This document shows positions 23,297-25,983 of a stretch of 25,983 bases of DNA, piece after piece. Within the stretch, counting starts at the first letter, position 1. Each line of letters starts with the position of its first letter. Made by a program: the position numbers and the translations under genes. The stretch spans positions 1 to 25,983 of the forward strand of contig JAKLLJ010000009.1 in assembly GCA_023150215.1 (NCBI GenBank), in the 5' to 3' direction. A model generated the notes under the pieces. The model was given only the letters and a program-made list of their open reading frames with translations, did no database searches and was not told the origin of the DNA. The stretch comes from Thauera sp. (GTDB taxonomy: Bacteria; Pseudomonadota; Gammaproteobacteria; Burkholderiales; Rhodocyclaceae).

Positions 23297-24064
23297 TTAC
23301 TTGGCGGCCATGCGGATCGCACCGTCGAGGCGGATCACTTCACCATTCAGATAGGCATTCTCGACGATGTGTCGCACCAGCGCGGCGAACTCGGCGGGCT
23401 TGCCCAGACGCGAAGGAAACGGAACCATCTTGCCGAGCGAGTCCTGCACTTCTTGCGGCATGCCCATCAGCATCGGTGTCTCCATGATGCCGGGGGCAAT
23501 CGTCATCACGCGGATTCCGTAGCGCGACAATTCACGCGCCACCGGCAGCGTCAACCCGACCACGCCGGCCTTGGACGAAGCATAGCCGGCCTGACCGACC
23601 TGGCCGTCAAAGGCTGCGACCGAGGCGGTGTTGACGATCACGCCACGCTCACCGCCGGCCTTGGGCTCAGCCTTGCTCATCACGTCGGCGGCCAGGCGCA
23701 GCATGTTGAAGGTGCCGATCAGGTTGATCGACACCGTGCGTGCAAAACTCTCGAGACGGTGCGGACCGTCGCGCCCGACCACCTTCTCCGCCGGCGCCAC
23801 GCCGGCGCAACTGACCAAGCCATCGAGTCCGCCGAAGCGCGCCACCGCCGCATCAATCGCAGCCTTGCCGCTATCGGCGTCGGTCACGTCGGTCTGCACG
23901 AAGACGGCCCCCGCGCCGAGTTCGCCCGCCAACGCCTCGCCCGCCTGCGCATTGACGTCGGCCAGCACGACCCGGCCGCCCGCCCCCACCAGCATGCGCG
24001 CAGTCGCTGCGCCCAGGCCCGAGCCCCCACCGGTGACCACGAATACGCCATTCTCGATCTGCAT
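23297..24064 (-). CDS. Short-chain dehydrogenase, 3-hydroxyacyl-CoA dehydrogenase type II-like
   Basis: 255-residue NAD(H)-dependent SDR enzyme. The Rossmann motif is TGGGSGLG near residues 11-18, with ADVN near 35 favouring NAD. Then comes the SCAGVAP stretch (usually NAG or NCAG), the catalytic Ser in NTASVAAFDGQVGQ, and YASSK with Tyr and Lys. TASVAAFDGQ-GQ plus the 255-residue length is characteristic of 3-hydroxyacyl-CoA dehydrogenase type II (HSD10-like), acting in fatty-acid or branched-chain amino-acid oxidation. GAGGAGAAAGG precedes the ATG at 24062-24064. A promoter with a palindromic operator lies 51-79 nt upstream. Confidence 0.9.
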   Translation of the reverse strand: MQIENGVFVVTGGGSGLGAATARMLVGAGGRVVLADVNAQAGEALAGELGAGAVFVQTDVTDADSGKAAIDAAVARFGGLDGLVSCAGVAPAEKVVGRDGPHRLESFARTVSINLIGTFNMLRLAADVMSKAEPKAGGERGVIVNTASVAAFDGQVGQAGYASSKAGVVGLTLPVARELSRYGIRVMTIAPGIMETPMLMGMPQEVQDSLGKMVPFPSRLGKPAEFAALVRHIVENAYLNGEVIRLDGAIRMAAK

Positions 24065-24114
24065 CGCCTTTCTCCTCGAAGTCCATGACGGCAAACGCCG
24101 TCTTCGCGGCGCGC

Positions 24115-24143
24115 ACGATAAATTACGTTGACGTATGCGTCAA
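24115..24143 (-). promoter_or_regulatory. Promoter and palindromic operator of the dehydrogenase gene
   Basis: On the minus strand, TTGACG (24138-24143) and TATCGT (24115-24120) form a -35/-10 pair with exactly 17 nt between. TTGACG-TATG-CGTCAA (24128-24143) is a 6+4+6 dyad that includes the -35. Its ACGT-centred TTGACGT form recalls operators of regulators of acyl-CoA and branched-chain amino-acid catabolism (LiuR-type) in proteobacteria, which would suit the gene; that link is from memory and is not demonstrated. Confidence 0.65.
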
Positions 24144-24186
24144 TGAAACACCTGCTCCAAGCGCCCCCTCACGGGACCGACGGCGC

Positions 24187-24720
24187 CTATGAAGCGGTTT
24201 CGGAAAGCTCCTCGAGATCGAGATCGACCATCAACTCGTTGGCGAGCGCCTCGAGATCGCTGCGCACGGCGGCAAGATTCGTGGCGCCGCTCACGATGAG
24301 CTCGGCGCGCGCACGAAACAGCGCCTCGCCGCTCATCGATGCGCTCTCGCACGCGGTCTCGAGCGCATCGATGCTCACGCCATGGCGCGCGAGCACTGCA
24401 GAAATGTCGCGCACAATGCCCGGCCGGTCATGACCGACCAACTCCAGCCGCGCCCGACACGGCACGCTGGCTGCCGCTTCGCCGGCCCGTGCGAACGCCA
24501 TCCGCAAGCCCTCGGACTCGAGGCCGGAGAGCGCGCGCTCCAGCCCCTCGAGCGCGGCGCCGTCCACCTCGAGGCGGACGACTCCCGCGAACTGGCCCGC
24601 CAGCCGCGCCAAGCGGCTCTCCATCCAGCTCGCGCCGTGCGCACTGGCGCAAGTGGCCACCGCACTCACCAGGCCCGGGCGGTCCGGTCCGATCAAGGTC
24701 AGGATCAGGGAAGTCTTCAT
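24187..24720 (-). CDS. GcvR-like protein with two ACT domains
   Basis: 177-residue protein made of two ACT domains. The first begins LILTLIGPDRPGLVSAVATC (residues 4-23), the second LELVGHDRPGIVRDISAVLA (about 92-111) followed by HGVSIDALET. This layout and length match GcvR, the E. coli regulator that restrains GcvA of the glycine cleavage system by binding glycine, and related proteins of unknown role. No helix-turn-helix is present. The ATG at 24718-24720 has GGAGA upstream; an in-frame start nine codons further up is less likely. No gcv genes lie nearby, so the partner is unknown. Confidence 0.85.
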   Translation of the reverse strand: MKTSLILTLIGPDRPGLVSAVATCASAHGASWMESRLARLAGQFAGVVRLEVDGAALEGLERALSGLESEGLRMAFARAGEAAASVPCRARLELVGHDRPGIVRDISAVLARHGVSIDALETACESASMSGEALFRARAELIVSGATNLAAVRSDLEALANELMVDLDLEELSETAS

Positions 24721-24990
24721 GCACGGTCTCCAGACGCCTGCCGGCACGACGCCCGGGATAGTTCCGCCTCCCTCTGCGCAGAATCGGGGGCAGCGCGCGA
24801 CAGGCTTGAGATGGATTTCGAGAGGGAACGCACACGATAACCCAGGCGCCCTGTGTGCGGGAGGGCGGTCGGCAGTCCGATCGGGCGAGAATTGCGCCGC
24901 GCAGGCGCAGCCGCGTGCTCAAAGCGGCGACAAGAGCGCAGAAAGCACTTGGGGCAGCTCCGAAGAGCTGCCCCAAGTGCCTGAATCTAC
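24721..24990. other. Non-coding stretch between GcvR-like gene and tRNA fragment
   Basis: No convincing gene is seen in these 270 nt. The only clear structure is the long hairpin at 24945-24980. This DNA is probably the original chromosome downstream of the tRNA-Thr gene. Confidence 0.5.
24945..24980 (-). terminator. tRNA-Thr terminator hairpin
   Basis: A perfect 16-bp stem (GCACTTGGGGCAGCTC with its complement) closes a CGAA loop; on the minus strand TTTCTG follows. It lies 10 nt after the CCA end of the tRNA piece, as expected for the native terminator of that tRNA gene. Confidence 0.8.
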
Positions 24991-25036
24991 TGGTGCCGGA
25001 GATAGGAGTCGAACCTACGACCTTCGCATTACGAAT
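24991..25036 (-). other. Attachment site: 46-nt 3' fragment of tRNA-Thr(CGU)
   Basis: On the minus strand, from 25036, the sequence runs from the anticodon loop (ATTCGTAATGCGAAGG, anticodon CGT) through the T-arm (GTAGG, TTCGACT, CCTAT) to the acceptor end CTCCGGCACCA. The 5' half of a tRNA is absent: the DNA to the right has no D-arm, no GCCGGAG acceptor strand and no 5' anticodon stem. This is the 3' portion left at one end of an element that recombined in the anticodon loop. The gene corresponds to thrW of enterobacteria, the site of phage P22, whose shared core is, as I recall, also 46 bp with the same left edge. Confidence 0.88.
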
Positions 25037-25139
25037 CGGCACGCGCGCATAGTGCCATGATTTGGAATCAGATGGCATAGGGCGCTTACAAGCAAGCAAA
25101 ACCGCGACTTAATGGCTCTGTCGGCGGGCAATACGTCGT

Positions 25140-25178
25140 GCGAACACACGGCACCTTGTGGTGCTAAACCGTGTTCGC
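25140..25178. promoter_or_regulatory. Two-part hairpin upstream of the integrase gene
   Basis: Outer arms GCGAACAC (25140-25147) and GTGTTCGC (25171-25178) enclose GCACC/GGTGC (25051-type inner arms at 25151-25155 and 25160-25164) with a TTGT loop. It lies 31 nt ahead of the integrase ATG and could be an operator or an integrase or excisionase binding site. Confidence 0.4.
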
Positions 25179-25208
25179 GCCGTGGCCCGCTTCACTCGGA
25201 GCCAACGC

Positions 25209-25983
25209 ATGCAATCCAAGATAACACAGGCCCTCGTCGAGAGGGCGCCAGCACCCGACAGGGGCAAGTCCGTCCTCTACGCCGACAGCGAGATGCGCGG
25301 CTTCTACCTGATCGTCACGCCAACGAAGCGCAGCTTCTACGTTCAGAGCTTAGTGCGTGGGCGCCAAGTCCGCACGAAGCTGGGCGACCACCCGTCGATG
25401 GACGCCAAGCAGGCGCGCGACGCCGCCCGCAGGACGCTCGTGGACATGCGGGCGGGCGCGAACCCGAACGAGGAGCGCCGCAAGGCCAAGGCGCGCGGCA
25501 TCACCCTGCGCGACGCGCTCGACCTGCACCTAGGCGCCAAGCCGCTGTCCCCTCGGACCAAGGAGGACTACCGCTACTGCTGCGATCAGTACCTGCCCGA
25601 TTGGCTCGACAAGGCACTGGCCGAGCTCGGCACGGACCGCGCGGGCATGCGCGAGCGCCACCGCAGGATCACAGAGAAGCACGGGGCATCGACCGCAGAC
25701 ACCGTCTTCCGCATCTTCAGGGCGGTTTATAACCGCGGCCTGCGGGAGCATCCCGAGTTGCCCGCGAACCCGAGCGCCAACGTCGATTACCACGGCCTCC
25801 GTCGGCGCAAGGTGGATTCCAACGCCGACAAGCTGAGGGCATGGGGCAAGGCGGTGCTCGACCTGCACCCCGTGCGGCGCGACCTGCACCTGTTCATGAT
25901 CCTGACGGGCATGCGGCGCACGTCGGCCTGCGAGGCGCGCATCGGCGACCTTGACCTTGGCACGAAGCGCCTGCACGTCCCCA
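25209..25983 (+). CDS. Tyrosine-type site-specific integrase, C-terminus beyond window
   Basis: 258 codons are visible of an integrase of the P4/CP4 type, usually about 400 residues. Residues 1-90 form the arm-binding domain (DUF4102-like): VLYADSEMRGFYLIVTPTKRSFYVQ, GRQVRTKLGDHPSMDAKQARDAAR, GANPNEERR. The core-binding helical domain spans about 95-200. The catalytic domain begins near 205 with FMILTGMRRTSACEARIGDLDL, whose first Arg after TGM is the catalytic Arg of box I. The Tyr lies beyond the window. The ATG at 25209-25211 has GGAG 8 nt upstream. It would catalyse integration at the adjacent tRNA-Thr site. Confidence 0.93.
   Translation, partial: MQSKITQALVERAPAPDRGKSVLYADSEMRGFYLIVTPTKRSFYVQSLVRGRQVRTKLGDHPSMDAKQARDAARRTLVDMRAGANPNEERRKAKARGITLRDALDLHLGAKPLSPRTKEDYRYCCDQYLPDWLDKALAELGTDRAGMRERHRRITEKHGASTADTVFRIFRAVYNRGLREHPELPANPSANVDYHGLRRRKVDSNADKLRAWGKAVLDLHPVRRDLHLFMILTGMRRTSACEARIGDLDLGTKRLHVP

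Larger units (their letters stand above)
24991..25983. mobile_element. Left end of an element integrated at tRNA-Thr, continues beyond window
   Basis: The tRNA fragment marks the junction. Chromosomal DNA (tRNA terminator, GcvR-like gene) lies to the left, and the integrase gene, pointing inward, to the right. The intact tRNA-Thr(CGU) gene is expected at the far end, in the same orientation. The cargo is not in view, so prophage and genomic island cannot be distinguished. Confidence 0.8.

Noticed and set aside
24991..25080. Functional tRNA gene
   Set aside because: Only the part from the anticodon loop to CCA is present; there is no D-arm and no matching acceptor or 5' anticodon strand to the right.
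25112..25732. Plus-strand 206-codon frame overlapping the integrase
   Set aside because: The neighbouring frame starting at 25209 gives a clear integrase with arm-binding and catalytic motifs; this one is its shadow.
1..25983. CRISPR arrays, insertion sequences, rRNA genes, toxin-antitoxin or defence systems
   Set aside because: No regularly spaced repeats, transposase genes, rRNA sequence or recognisable defence proteins were seen; the only mobile signs are the REPs and the integrase end.

Overview
The window is GC-rich, densely coded DNA from a facultatively anaerobic proteobacterium. The gene set (FNR and a second FNR-type regulator, HemN, a complete cbb3 oxidase with its assembly factors, TRAP transport, M20 amidohydrolases) fits a denitrifying betaproteobacterium of the Thauera/Azoarcus type. 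That placement comes from recognising protein families, not from a search.

Layout. Positions 1-5054 (minus strand) hold a TRAP transporter operon (dctP, dctQ, dctM) between two M20 amidohydrolase genes. The downstream one is cut by the window edge and carries a signal peptide; the upstream one looks cytoplasmic. A LysR regulator (5162-6082, plus) diverges from the operon. A SBF/ACR3-type carrier follows (6164-7144, minus). Next comes a 424-nt non-coding stretch with a REP-like doublet and a second imperfect inverted repeat, then ppa, a CopZ-like metallochaperone, a TauE/SafE-type membrane protein and hemN, all on the minus strand. fnr diverges from hemN across a perfect FNR box. A SirB2-family gene, a DNR-like regulator, a beta-CASP nuclease and a universal stress protein follow; the last two diverge around another perfect FNR box.

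Positions 14772-23156 (minus strand) are the cbb3 oxidase locus, in transcription order ccoI-ccoS, then ccoN-ccoO-ccoQ-ccoP, then ccoG-ccoH. ccoN has an FNR promoter. A second perfect FNR box overlaps the ccoS stop codon, is followed at the same spacing by a -10-like hexamer, and leads after about 96 nt into a strong intrinsic terminator. This looks like an independent FNR-controlled small RNA and is the most interesting item here.

Positions 23297-24720 hold a short-chain dehydrogenase of the 3-hydroxyacyl-CoA dehydrogenase type II kind, with a palindromic operator in its promoter, and a GcvR-like double-ACT protein. At 24991-25036 lies the 46-nt 3' piece of a tRNA-Thr(CGU) gene without its 5' half, followed by a tyrosine integrase gene that runs off the window. 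This is the left end of an integrated element.

How it fits together: the middle 15 kb is an oxygen-response module. FNR (10752-11492) and its four boxes link haem synthesis without oxygen (hemN), the high-affinity oxidase (cco), an anaerobic stress pair (Usp and beta-CASP) and probably an sRNA. The copper genes (CopZ-like, TauE-like, CcoI) would serve assembly of the oxidase copper centre.
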